64,000 nucleotides of DNA from Amycolatopsis rubida (GTDB lineage Bacteria > Actinomycetota > Actinomycetes > Mycobacteriales > Pseudonocardiaceae), in NCBI RefSeq assembly GCF_900115345.1, contig NZ_FOWC01000001.1, forward strand, positions 620,001 to 684,000, given 5' to 3'. The notes under the pieces were generated by a model. That model ran no database searches. It saw only the letters and a program-made list of their open reading frames with translations, and was not told the origin of the DNA. The position numbers and the translations under genes were made by a program. Positions 50,558 to 58,936 of this stretch are shown here, piece after piece (the stretch's first letter is position 1; every line of letters starts with the position of its first letter).

Positions 50558-51465
50558 TGACCGGCGAGACGCGAGAGCTGCCCGAGGGCGCCGTCGTCGG
50601 CGTGGTGGTCACGCGGCACCGGCGCGAGCTGCTCGCGGACTCGCTGAAGATCATCGCCGCCCAGACCCGCCCGGTCGACCACCTCGTGGTGGTCGACAAC
50701 GGCCCGGACAAGTCCGCGCGGGATGTCGTGGAGGCCTACCCGCTGCCCTGCACGTACCTCCCGTCGCACCGGAACCTCGGCGGCGCGGGCGGTTTCGCGC
50801 TCGGCATGCTGCACGCACTGTCGCTCGGCGCGGACTGGGTCTGGCTCGCCGACGACGACGGCCGTCCGGCGGACGAGCACGTGCTCGAAATCCTGCTGGA
50901 GGAGGCCGAAAAGCGCGGCCTCGCCGAGATTTCCCCGGTGGTGGCCAACATCGACGCACCGGCGAAACTGGCGTTCCCGCTGCGCCGCGGCCTCACCTGG
51001 AAGCGCTCGTCGGCCGAACTGGGCACGGATTTCCTGCCGGGCATCGCGTCTTTGATGAACGGCGCGTTGTTCCGCTCGTCCACTTTGGACGTCACCGGCG
51101 TGCCCGACCTGCGCCTGTTCTTCCGCGGCGACGAGGTGGAACTGCACCGCCGCCTGGTGCGCAGCGGCCTGCCGTTCGGCACGTCGCTGCGCACGACCTA
51201 CCTGCACCCCGACGGCTCGGACGAGTTCAAGCCGATGCTGGGCGGGAAGTTCCACGCGCAGGACCCGGAGAACGAGGTCAAGCGGTATTACACCTACCGC
51301 AACCGAGGGTATTTGCTGTCGCAGCCGGGAATGCGGAAGATCGGGGCGCTGGAAGTGCTGCGCTTCGGCCTGTATTTCGTGGGCGTGAAGCGGGACCCGA
51401 AGGCATTCGCGCAGTGGCTGAAGCTGGTGCGGCAGGGCCGGGCGGAGAAGTTTTACCGGTACTGA
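50554..51465 (+). CDS. glfT1: Galactofuranosyltransferase GlfT1
   Basis: A 303-residue GT2-family enzyme that adds the first galactofuranose residues onto the lipid-linked rhamnosyl-GlcNAc primer of arabinogalactan. The nucleotide-sugar site VVVDNGPDKS, HRNLGGAGGFALGM and metal-binding DDD (residues 100-102, WLADDDGRPADE) are present, and the C-terminus has KRYYTYRNRGYLLSQPG. UDP-Galf is the donor. ATG 50554 overlaps the ATPase stop; ATG 50557 is an alternative. The strict operon with the exporter supports the assignment. Confidence 0.92.
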   Translation: MMTGETRELPEGAVVGVVVTRHRRELLADSLKIIAAQTRPVDHLVVVDNGPDKSARDVVEAYPLPCTYLPSHRNLGGAGGFALGMLHALSLGADWVWLADDDGRPADEHVLEILLEEAEKRGLAEISPVVANIDAPAKLAFPLRRGLTWKRSSAELGTDFLPGIASLMNGALFRSSTLDVTGVPDLRLFFRGDEVELHRRLVRSGLPFGTSLRTTYLHPDGSDEFKPMLGGKFHAQDPENEVKRYYTYRNRGYLLSQPGMRKIGALEVLRFGLYFVGVKRDPKAFAQWLKLVRQGRAEKFYRY

Positions 51466-51540
51466 CCGGGCTTCTTGACAGAACCTGGACAAAGCTCAGG
51501 CTCGTTGCGTCTCGAAGCGGCTGCGGAATACGTTCCGCGG

Positions 51541-52250
51541 ATGCGGGAACCGGCCGAACCTCCCATTCGGGTTTTTCTCAGCTACGCGCAAGCTGACGAC
51601 GTTGTACTCGAATTCATCAAGCCTTTCACGAGTCTCTCCGGCACCTGGTCTTTCGCCGATCGCGAGACGATCGGCTGGGGAGAGAGCTGCTGGCGTTCTA
51701 CAACGCGGCGGTACAACTTCGCGCCACCGGCCTGATGAAAGAAACCTGGACCGACGGACCCGGATCGGCAACCTGGCGCAAAACGATGACCGCGCTGGCC
51801 ACTCAACTGGTCGAAGCCGTCACCGCCGCCGAGCAGGCGCTCTCCAGTACGCCGCCCCGGACACGACGACGACGCGCACGGGGCGGCGAAGCTCTCGAAC
51901 TCTTCCAGCAAGAAGTCGAGCAGACGATGCCGGAGGTGGCGGCCGAACTGCCGCCGTTCGGCATCGACTTCCAGAATCAAGCACGGAGGTTCGAGACGAC
52001 GATCCTCAAGACCGATCAGATCATGCGTGCCCAACTCGAAGAGGAGCGTAAATCCATCGGTTCGGTCGAGGAGTTCACCGCGCCGCTGTCGACCACGGAA
52101 GGAATACTGAACGATTTCTCGTGCAGATGCGGCCGCTGGGAAGCGATGAGCGCACCGCCGCGCAACTCGATCCAAGGGTTCCGCGACGGAGTCAGGGCGG
52201 TGAACAGCGCGCTCGGGATGATGCGGAGCTGGGTCGCCACAACGGACTAG
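51541..52250 (+). pseudogene. Decayed TIR-like gene with helical C-terminal part
   Basis: From ATG 51541 the frame reads PIRVFLSYAQADDVVLEFIK, then SFADRETIGWGES, like the N-terminal strand, helix and BB-loop region of a TIR domain. Near 51680 the reading shifts: ELLAFYNAAVQLRATGLMKE continues in the next frame, which runs to TAG 52248 and encodes a 171-residue helical, coiled-coil-like segment from ATG 51735. The central TIR part, with the catalytic Glu region of NADases, is missing. So this is either a frameshifted gene with an internal deletion or two unrelated ORFs. The TIR call is by pattern and uncertain. Confidence 0.5.
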
Positions 52251-52259
52251 CCCAGCCAG

Positions 52260-52299
52260 TCCGTTGTGGACAGTTCGCTCATCCACCGTCCACAACGGA
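52260..52299. terminator. Terminator of the PPE/EspG operon
   Basis: TCCGTTGTGGAC at 52260-52271 pairs perfectly with GTCCACAACGGA at 52288-52299 (12 bp) around 16 nt. It lies 9 bp after the PPE-like gene stop and also follows the plus-strand remnant, so it may act both ways. Confidence 0.78.
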
Positions 52300-52307
52300 C
52301 CTCCAGA

Positions 52308-53486
52308 CTACTCCCCGATCACCGGCGGCGCGGACCGATGCCCGCTGCCGAACACCTCGTCCTCGTCTTCGATTTCCATCACGAACGCGGGCTGGTTGAG
52401 GCTGTCGTCGTACGGGCGGGCTCCGAAGCCCATGCCCGGACGGGCCGGAGCGCCGCCCATTCCGCCGGCCGCGACATCGGCCGCTCCTGGCTCCATCGCG
52501 CCGTCGCCGGGGCCGAACGAGCCGCCGCCACGGCCGACCTTGCTCTGGTGTTCCTCGTCGGCGCCGAAACCTCCGCCACCACCGCCCATCGGCATGCCGC
52601 CCATGGGCATGGCACCCATGCCCGCGCCGGAGGCACCGCCGCTGCCGCCGCTCGGGGCGGCCTGCGCCGCGGCCGGCGCGGTGCCCGCCGCCGTCGTGCT
52701 GGGGTCCGGCAGCTGCTGGTGCACGGCACCGGTGAACTGGCTCGGGCCGCTGACCGTCGGAGCGCTGGCCGTGTGCCCAGCCGCAGCACTGCCGCCACCG
52801 GCACCCGCGGAAGCCGAACCAGCGTCAGCCACAGCGGGGGCAGGGGCAGGGGCAGGGGCAGGGGCAGCGTCGTGGTGCTCGGGACCGGTCGGCATCGCCA
52901 CCGCGGCACCGCCGCCAGCGGCGACCCCGAACTTCGGCGGATGCCCGAAAGTCGGCTGCTTCGACCCGGTCTCGTGCAGCGAAGCGTCGTATTTCGACAT
53001 CGTCTCCGCGGCCTGCTCGTGCGCGGAACGGCTGTCCTGCTGCTTCTTCAGGGTCGCGTCGATCTCATTGCTCATTTCGAGCGGGCTCGCGTGCGACCAT
53101 TTGTCGAATTCCTCGGACCAGTCGAACGGGACCGCGTCCGGCATCGAGTGCTTCGCCGCCTGCGCGGCGGACGCCTGTTCCTCGACGATCCGCGCGGCCA
53201 GCTTCGCGTTCTGGCCATTCGCCTCGGCCCATTCGGCGAGGCTCACGAAATACGCCTGCGCACCGGCCGCTGCCTCGCCGCTCCAGGCGTGCGCGGCCTT
53301 CTTCACGGCCTCGCCCAGCTGCGTCGCGAACTCCTCGAATGCCTTCTGCACCTCGGTGTACGCGTGCGACACCGAGGAAACCTGCGCCACGTCGAGATTC
53401 GCCTCGACGTACGACTTCAGCTGCTGGTGCGGGTGCCCGAGGTAGTCGGCGTCCGACGGCGCGAGCCCCGGCTGCGGCGTGCTCAT
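52308..53486 (-). CDS. PPE/WXG-like ESX substrate with Gly/Ala-rich C-terminus
   Basis: A 392-residue protein. Residues about 20-180 are helical with YTEVQKAFEEFATQLGEAVK and a WSGEAAAGAQAYF motif, resembling the PPE/WXG100 helical hairpin of type VII secretion substrates. The C-terminal half is Ala/Pro/Gly-rich with GMGAMPMGGMPMGGG and a PAPAPAPAPA run, ending in an acidic tail (EIEDEDEVFG). It overlaps the upstream gene by 4 bp in a minus-strand operon with an EspG-like gene. No signal peptide is present, as expected for ESX export. Confidence 0.8.
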   Translation of the reverse strand: MSTPQPGLAPSDADYLGHPHQQLKSYVEANLDVAQVSSVSHAYTEVQKAFEEFATQLGEAVKKAAHAWSGEAAAGAQAYFVSLAEWAEANGQNAKLAARIVEEQASAAQAAKHSMPDAVPFDWSEEFDKWSHASPLEMSNEIDATLKKQQDSRSAHEQAAETMSKYDASLHETGSKQPTFGHPPKFGVAAGGGAAVAMPTGPEHHDAAPAPAPAPAPAVADAGSASAGAGGGSAAAGHTASAPTVSGPSQFTGAVHQQLPDPSTTAAGTAPAAAQAAPSGGSGGASGAGMGAMPMGGMPMGGGGGGFGADEEHQSKVGRGGGSFGPGDGAMEPGAADVAAGGMGGAPARPGMGFGARPYDDSLNQPAFVMEIEDEDEVFGSGHRSAPPVIGE

Positions 53487-53902
53487 TCGGTGCCCTTCAC
53501 GGTGCGGTGGGAGTCGATAGCCTGGCTCTCGTTCTCGGTGTAGACCCCGCCGGCGCGCGCGAGGGCCTCGTCGGCCTCCTTCAGGATCCGGCCGAACTGG
53601 TCCAGTACGTCCAGCGCCGATCCGGGCGCGTCGGCTCCGCTCTTGCGGTCGTGTTCGGCCACGGTGTGCCCGTACGGGTGGCTGCCGAGCTTCGGCGCGG
53701 TCGTCAGCGCCTGCGTCTGCGGCTTGAGCCGTTCGAGGCGCGTGACCATGTCGGTGAGCGCTTTGCGCAGGTCACCGAGCGCGTCGCCGTCGATGCTGAA
53801 CCCGCCGGCTTTCGCGGTGCCGGCCAGCTTGTGCGTTTCGGCAGCGGCTTCGGCGATGCCCTTGGCGTTCAGCCCGCCTGCCGCCAGCGGATCAGTGCTC
53901 AT
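53483..53902 (-). CDS. PE/Esx-like helical partner protein
   Basis: A 139-residue helical protein with no signal peptide: GLNAKGIAEAAAETHKLAGT and ALGDLRKALTDMVTRLERLK, then LDVLDQFGRILKEADEALAR. Its location between an EspG-like chaperone gene and a PPE-like gene, and its 4-bp overlap with the latter, suggest it is the partner in a heterodimeric ESX substrate. No PE-specific motif is clear. The assignment is largely contextual. Confidence 0.65.
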   Translation of the reverse strand: MSTDPLAAGGLNAKGIAEAAAETHKLAGTAKAGGFSIDGDALGDLRKALTDMVTRLERLKPQTQALTTAPKLGSHPYGHTVAEHDRKSGADAPGSALDVLDQFGRILKEADEALARAGGVYTENESQAIDSHRTVKGTE

Positions 53903-53934
53903 GCGCCGGAGTTTACCGACGCGAGCCGCTCCGG

Positions 53935-54702
53935 TCAGGCGTTTGCCGAATAGCCTTCAAGCTGGGTGAACAGTTGTTGGGCCAGACGGGCATTGTCTGC
54001 CGGCGCGTAGGTGAGCCAGCGGTTGCCGTCACTGGAATCGCGCGTGCTGAGCAGGTAGCGGCCGAGTTCGGTGTCGAACCACACGAGCGACGGCAGCGCC
54101 CGCTCGTGGCCGTTGCCCTCGCTTACGTACGGCGTGAACTGGCCGACTGCCAGCCTCGGCTTCTCGAAGATCCGCTGGACCGCCCGCAGTTGCGGATTGT
54201 GCGTGCGCGGGCCGCTGACCCCGGCGAACGGGTCGTACGCGTCGCCCCGGACCGGCTGCTTCGCCGGACGCGCGACGGTCACCGACTGCCCCGGCGCGGC
54301 GGGCGTGAGCGGCAGCAGGTCGACGATCGCCGGGACGATGCCGGTCGGGCGGACCTCCTCGAAGGTGAACATCCCGTCCCGCTGGCAGACGAGCACCGCG
54401 AACTGGCCATTGGACGCCACGCGCGCGAACAGCTGCTCCTCGCCGAGCTTGGCCGCCGCGGACACGGCGAGGCCGGGCTGGGCGAATGTGGCGAGCGCGA
54501 TCTGGACGTCGTCGTCGACGGTTCCGCGCCGCAGCAGGCCACGTCCGTCGAGGTCGCGGAAGACGGCGTCGCGCACCGCGGCGCGTTCCTCGCCGGTGAT
54601 GCCGATGTGCGGCACCACGAACGGCACTGGCGCGCGGCCGAGTCCGAGTTCGGCCAGCAGGAGATCCACCGCTGCCGGTGACAGCGTCAACGTGTACGGC
54701 AC
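53935..54702 (-). CDS. EspG-family ESX secretion chaperone
   Basis: A 255-residue cytosolic protein of the EspG family: LTLSPAAVDLLLAELGLGRA at the start, RPTGIVPAIVDLLPLTPAAP in the centre and the C-terminal TRDSSDGNRWLTYAPADNAR. In mycobacteria EspG binds the tip of PPE proteins and delivers them to the ESX machine. It is the first gene of the operon with the two ESX-like substrates. No EccC, EccD or other core ESX component is present in the window. Confidence 0.85.
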   Translation of the reverse strand: MPYTLTLSPAAVDLLLAELGLGRAPVPFVVPHIGITGEERAAVRDAVFRDLDGRGLLRRGTVDDDVQIALATFAQPGLAVSAAAKLGEEQLFARVASNGQFAVLVCQRDGMFTFEEVRPTGIVPAIVDLLPLTPAAPGQSVTVARPAKQPVRGDAYDPFAGVSGPRTHNPQLRAVQRIFEKPRLAVGQFTPYVSEGNGHERALPSLVWFDTELGRYLLSTRDSSDGNRWLTYAPADNARLAQQLFTQLEGYSANA

Positions 54703-55096
54703 GACCCACCCCTAAATCCGGTCTGTCCCCGGCGAAACCGTAGTCCACTCCGCACTGTCGCGGCTATCGGCGCCAAGGGCGCGTCATCCGGAGCGTGGTG
54801 TTCGGATTCCGTTCATGAAGTAGGTGGTGCGACGGTCGTAGGCGTCCTGGGGAGGCGGTTCGCGGTGTTTGAGGGCGAGTGCGGTGTCCCGGAGCAGCTG
54901 GCTCACCTGGTGCCAGGCCACCCGCGCTGGCTATTTCGCCGAATCGGGCCCGCTGTCAGCCGAGTTTCTCGGCCGCGAACCCCGCACCGTCGCGGACCGG
55001 TTCGCGGAAGCCGCCTAGCCCGCTTCCGCTGTGAGCGGATCCGCTGTCGGCGAACCGCTCTTGCCGCCGATGATCACCCGCTGCTGCCATGGATTC
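54703..55096. other. Interval holding two gene remnants
   Basis: On the minus strand a 3' fragment ending at 54784 reads WHQVSQLLRDTALALKHREP, PPQDAYDRRTTYFMNGIRTP. On the plus strand a 3' fragment at about 54929-55018 reads GYFAESGPLSAEFLGREPRT, VADRFAEAA, similar in style to the C-terminus of NmrA-like NAD(P)-binding proteins. Neither has a start or full domain. They look like remains of two lost genes. The similarities are tentative. Confidence 0.45.
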
Positions 55097-55339
55097 ATGG
55101 CAGATCCCAAACCAGCACTGGTCCTGCACCTCTCCGCGGGCGGCGAGCCGCTGATCTTCCCGCTCACCGCCGACAGTTCCTCGGCTGTTCAGGAAAAGCT
55201 CCCCGACCTCCTGAAACACGGCGGCGTCCACTCACTGGAAACCCGGGACGGCAACACTGTTTCGGTAAATTTCGTCCACGTGGCCGCCGCTTACGTGGAC
55301 GATCTGAGCCGAAAGGGCAAATTCGGCCTGTCCGTTTAG
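55097..55339 (+). CDS. Small hypothetical protein
   Basis: An 80-residue protein starting at ATG 55097. The sequence DPKPALVLHLSAGGEPLIFP, then HGGVHSLETRDGNTVSVNFV and a helical end, suggests a small alpha/beta domain. No signal peptide. It is the only gene of its direction here and overlaps the converging acyl-CoA dehydrogenase gene by 4 bp. Such proteins are common in Pseudonocardiaceae genomes as far as I recall; function unknown. Confidence 0.62.
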   Translation: MADPKPALVLHLSAGGEPLIFPLTADSSSAVQEKLPDLLKHGGVHSLETRDGNTVSVNFVHVAAAYVDDLSRKGKFGLSV

Positions 55340-56334
55340 CGACGGGCGAGGGCGAGCAGTCCGGCGCGGATCTCCGGTCTGCTCGCGGCCACGAGCAGGA
55401 ACGTCGCCTCGCGGACCAGCCGGCCGGCGTGCGCCCCGGCCAGCACCGCGCGGCTGCCCGTCGCGGCGGCGAGCGCGCCTGCTGAGCGGTACGCCAGATC
55501 GGCACCGGCCGCGCGGGCGGCCGGGAGCGTCGCCGGATCGGCGAGACCCGCGTTCAGCCGACGGCGGATTTCGTCCTGCTCGGACCGCAACGCCGTCGCC
55601 GTTTCCTCCTCGCCGGCCGCCTCGATCAAGCAGGCACAGCGCTCGGCGAGGCCAAGCGGCGCACATCCGTTGAGCCGCGAGGCAAACGTATTGCCAGCCA
55701 CGAATTTGTCGTAGCCGACCTTGGCGAAAACCGATTCGTCCGGAATGAAGTGATTGTCGAGCTTCAGCCGTACGGTCGCGGTGCCTTGCGCCGCCATGAG
55801 CGTCAACGGCTCGGCGACCAGACTGTGCCCGACTATCGGCGACACCAGGGCGTTGACCACCGTGTCGCCGTCGCGGCCGGACAACTGCAGCAGGTCAATC
55901 GCGTCCCAGCCGCTCACGAACGGTGCCTCGCCGTCGAACCGATAGCCGCCGTCAACGCGCTGGACCCGCACTTTCGGCGGCGTCGGGATCACACCCGCGT
56001 ACGCGACGCCCGCGCGCAGCCGTCCGCTGATCAGGTCCGGCAGATATCGCTCGCGCAGGTCTTCCCGGTCCGTCGCGGCCAGCCCGGCGACGAGACCGTG
56101 GTGCTGCAGCCAGGTGAACGCGGTGCTCAGGCACCCGCCGGCCAGCGCTTCGAGCACCCCGACCAGCTGATCGAGGTCCACCCCGGAATCCGGTGCGGCG
56201 AGACCGTAGAAACCCTCCTCGGCCAGCGTGTCGAAATGCGACCGCGGCACCACGCCCAGCCGGTCCACCTCGGCGGCCGCGGGAAACAACAGATCGTCGG
56301 CAAGAGCCCGCGCGCGGGAAACCAGGTCGGCCAT
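55336..56334 (-). CDS. Acyl-CoA dehydrogenase-family protein
   Basis: A 332-residue flavoprotein of the acyl-CoA dehydrogenase superfamily, somewhat shorter than the usual 380. Seen are the N-terminal helical domain, a middle-domain region with YRFDGEAPFVSGWDAIDLLQ, and a C-terminal helical domain (AERCACLIEAAGEEETATAL). The catalytic Glu of typical ACADs is not obvious, so it may act as a monooxygenase-like or hydroxylation enzyme, as in several actinobacterial paralogues. It is monocistronic. Confidence 0.8.
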   Translation of the reverse strand: MADLVSRARALADDLLFPAAAEVDRLGVVPRSHFDTLAEEGFYGLAAPDSGVDLDQLVGVLEALAGGCLSTAFTWLQHHGLVAGLAATDREDLRERYLPDLISGRLRAGVAYAGVIPTPPKVRVQRVDGGYRFDGEAPFVSGWDAIDLLQLSGRDGDTVVNALVSPIVGHSLVAEPLTLMAAQGTATVRLKLDNHFIPDESVFAKVGYDKFVAGNTFASRLNGCAPLGLAERCACLIEAAGEEETATALRSEQDEIRRRLNAGLADPATLPAARAAGADLAYRSAGALAAATGSRAVLAGAHAGRLVREATFLLVAASRPEIRAGLLALARR

Positions 56335-56358
56335 GAAACCAAGCTACCCAAAAAGACA

Positions 56359-56393
56359 AAAAGGGCGTCCCGCCGAACGCGAGACGCCCTTTT
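56359..56393. terminator. Terminator after glfT2
   Basis: AAAAGGGCGTC at 56359-56369 pairs perfectly with GACGCCCTTTT at 56383-56393 (11 bp) around 13 nt. On the minus strand a T-run follows, so it is a canonical intrinsic terminator for glfT2. Confidence 0.88.
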
Positions 56394-56410
56394 CGGACCA
56401 GCTCAGTCAA

Positions 56411-58318
56411 TCACAGCTCGTACAGCCGCTTCCAGTTTTCCCGCGAGGTGAGTTCCGGCATCGCGCGCTTGTACTGCTCCTGCACGTCCGCGCCTTCCTT
56501 GCGCAGCCGGTTGATCACCTTCGCGCCGCGCTTGGCGAGGTCGAACATCTTGACCTTGTCGTAGCTGCGCACGCGCACGCCTTCCTGCGACGCGTCGGTG
56601 ACCACGGCGGTGTCGAACAGCGCGATGTGCCACCAGTGCGCCTCGTCGATCGGCACCGCGCCGAGCCCGAAGCGGCTGCGGCCGAGCGCCTTGTCGAGGA
56701 TGCGCTTGATCAGCACGAGCCGCTGCATGCTCGGCCGCGGCGCGCTGTTGATGATGCCGATGTCGTTGGACGCGATGCCCGGCACGTCGGTGGCCTTGTG
56801 CCGCTTGGTCTCCGGGTAGGCGTCGCGGATCCGGCGGATCTCCTTCATCGCCTCGACGCCGCCGTCACGCAGGACCTCCGGGCCCTCCAGGAAGTCCTCG
56901 ACGGCCTTGATCAGCGTCGCGGACAGCCCGTACTGCATGCCGAGCAGGTAGCGCACCAGCTGCGCCATGAGCACGCGCGAGAGCAGGTTCAGGTTGAACG
57001 GCGAGTGCAGCGCGGCGGTGATGATCGAGTTGCGCAGGTTGAAGTACCGGTGCCACTCGTCCCAGTCCTTCCAGTGGAAGTCCGCGTGCCACACGCCCGC
57101 ACCTGGCAGGGTCACCGTCGGGAAGCCGTACTCGCGGGCCCGATAGGAGTACTCCGCGTCGTCCCACTGGAAGAAGAACGGCAGCGGGTAGCCGATCGCC
57201 TTGACGACCTCGTACGGGATCAGGCACGACCACCAGCCGTTGTACCCGGCGTCGAGGCGGCGTTCCTGGCGGTTCGGGTTGCCCTCCTCGTCGACGCCGA
57301 GCAGGTCCGCGGTGGACAGCGAGTGCTGCACCGGCTGGCCCGGCTCCAGCGTGTTCAGCCGGGCGTACTCGGCGCCGACGTGCAGCTGGTTCGGGTGCAG
57401 CAGGTTGAGCATCTGGCCGCCGACGATGATCGGGTTGGCCGAGCGGTTGGAGAAGGCCGTCACACGGACGACGAGGTCCGGCTCAAGCAGCACGTCGTCG
57501 TCCATGAACAGCACGTTCGCGTGCTCGGTGGCGGTGTGCCCGGCCACCTCGTAGAGACCGCGGGTGAAGCCGCCGGCGCCGCCGAGGTTCGGCTGCTTGA
57601 TGTAGTGCAGCTTCTCGCCGAGGTCCTTCGCGACCTGCTCGAAGCCCTCGCGCGATTCGACCAGGTCGGTGCCCTGGTCGGCGACGTAGATGGCGTCGAG
57701 AGTGTCGAGCGAGGACACGTCGGCGGCGAGCGCCTGGAGGTTCTTCAGGCAGTCGTCGGCGCGGTTCATCGTGCAGATGGTGACCGCGGTCGGGCGGATC
57801 GTCTCCGGCGCGTCGACGGTCCAGCGGACCTGCTCGACCCGTAGCGTCTGGCCGCCCTCGGTCTCAAGGTCGAGCCACAGCGCGCCGCCGTCGTAGAACT
57901 TGTCCAGCTTGCCGGCCAGCTCGACCTTGACGCCCTTCGCGCCGGACACCTGCTGGGCGTCGACCACGCGCGCGTCGCCGAGCATGTCGGACGCGCCGAG
58001 CGACAGCAGCCCGTCGCCGGTGACGACGGCCTCCAGCTTCACCTCGGTCGCGGTGGTCCAGCGCTGCCAGTAGCTCGCCGGGAAGCGGCCGAAGTAGGTG
58101 TTGCCGGTGACCTTCGCGGACGGCTCGAGCACCACGCTGCCGCGCTCGCGCTGGGCGTTGCCCTGCACGACCTCGGCGTACATGTCCTTGCTGACGATCG
58201 GAGCCGGCCCGGCGTACAGCCCGCGCTGGGCCGTGAGCCTGCCTTCGGGGGCGTGTTCGGCGAACCGCGTCTGGCCTGCGGGGGCCGCCTCCGCGACCGG
58301 GGCTGCTTTACCGGGCAT
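56411..58318 (-). CDS. glfT2: Galactofuranosyltransferase GlfT2
   Basis: A 635-residue bifunctional enzyme that polymerises the galactan with alternating beta-1,5 and beta-1,6 linkages, using UDP-Galf. An N-terminal beta-rich domain (about 1-170) precedes the GT-A domain with VTICTMNRADD, the metal-binding D273-D275 (FMDDDVLLEP), the catalytic D386/D387 (FFQWDDAEYSY) and H411 (GVWHADFHWKD); C-terminal helices mediate tetramer and membrane contact. ATG 58318 is preferred; the longer frame has no similarity. Length matches Rv3808c (637). It follows the GtrA gene by 5 bp. Confidence 0.95.
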   Translation of the reverse strand: MPGKAAPVAEAAPAGQTRFAEHAPEGRLTAQRGLYAGPAPIVSKDMYAEVVQGNAQRERGSVVLEPSAKVTGNTYFGRFPASYWQRWTTATEVKLEAVVTGDGLLSLGASDMLGDARVVDAQQVSGAKGVKVELAGKLDKFYDGGALWLDLETEGGQTLRVEQVRWTVDAPETIRPTAVTICTMNRADDCLKNLQALAADVSSLDTLDAIYVADQGTDLVESREGFEQVAKDLGEKLHYIKQPNLGGAGGFTRGLYEVAGHTATEHANVLFMDDDVLLEPDLVVRVTAFSNRSANPIIVGGQMLNLLHPNQLHVGAEYARLNTLEPGQPVQHSLSTADLLGVDEEGNPNRQERRLDAGYNGWWSCLIPYEVVKAIGYPLPFFFQWDDAEYSYRAREYGFPTVTLPGAGVWHADFHWKDWDEWHRYFNLRNSIITAALHSPFNLNLLSRVLMAQLVRYLLGMQYGLSATLIKAVEDFLEGPEVLRDGGVEAMKEIRRIRDAYPETKRHKATDVPGIASNDIGIINSAPRPSMQRLVLIKRILDKALGRSRFGLGAVPIDEAHWWHIALFDTAVVTDASQEGVRVRSYDKVKMFDLAKRGAKVINRLRKEGADVQEQYKRAMPELTSRENWKRLYEL

Positions 58319-58323
58319 CGAAC

Positions 58324-58791
58324 TCAGTTCTCCTTTACCGGCCGTACACGGAACACGACCCACTTGAGCATCACGAAATTGATCACAGTCGCCGTTGCCT
58401 GGGACACCACCCAGGCCAGCGTGGCCTTCCACCCCGACTCCGGCAGCACGTGCAGCATGAGCTGGTTCACGCCGACGGCGACGAAGAAGGTGACGGCATA
58501 CAGCAGAACGAAGCTGCCGACCTGGGCGTTCCCGTCGCGCCGCCCGTCGGCGAAGGTGAAGCGCCGGTTCAGGAAGAACGCGGTCGTCGTGCCCACGACG
58601 AAACTGATCGCGCGCGCGAGGTCCACCCAGGGGGTGGCGTCCATGCCGACCGCTCGCAGCAGCGAGTACGTGCCCAGGTCGAGCAGGGCGCAGAAGCCGC
58701 CGATCACGCCGAACCGGATCAGCTGGCCCAGCAGACCGGGGCCCGCGGGCGCCGGCTGCGCTTGGTCACTCTGCGGTTCTGTAGCCACCAC
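58324..58791 (-). CDS. GtrA-family membrane protein (Rv3789-like)
   Basis: A 155-residue protein with four hydrophobic segments typical of GtrA: GLLGQLIRFGVIGGFCALLD, then LARAISFVVGTTTAFFLNRR, and two more. GtrA proteins help flip or anchor polyprenyl-phosphate sugars; the mycobacterial homologue Rv3789 sits beside dprE1 and has been linked to decaprenyl-phosphoryl-arabinose or galactan assembly. It is in an operon with glfT2 and divergent from dprE1, across 145 bp containing both promoters. Confidence 0.88.
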   Translation of the reverse strand: MVATEPQSDQAQPAPAGPGLLGQLIRFGVIGGFCALLDLGTYSLLRAVGMDATPWVDLARAISFVVGTTTAFFLNRRFTFADGRRDGNAQVGSFVLLYAVTFFVAVGVNQLMLHVLPESGWKATLAWVVSQATATVINFVMLKWVVFRVRPVKEN

Positions 58792-58936
58792 TTGGAATAC
58801 CTTCTCGGCCTATTGCGTCAGTGTCCGTATTACCCACTTCGACGCTCGGACGCTTGTGCCTTGATGCGCAAAGTGTAGAAGCGAGCACTTCAGGGTCACG
58901 TTCCGGGCGGTGTTCGGCGTGGCTACCCTGGTCCGC

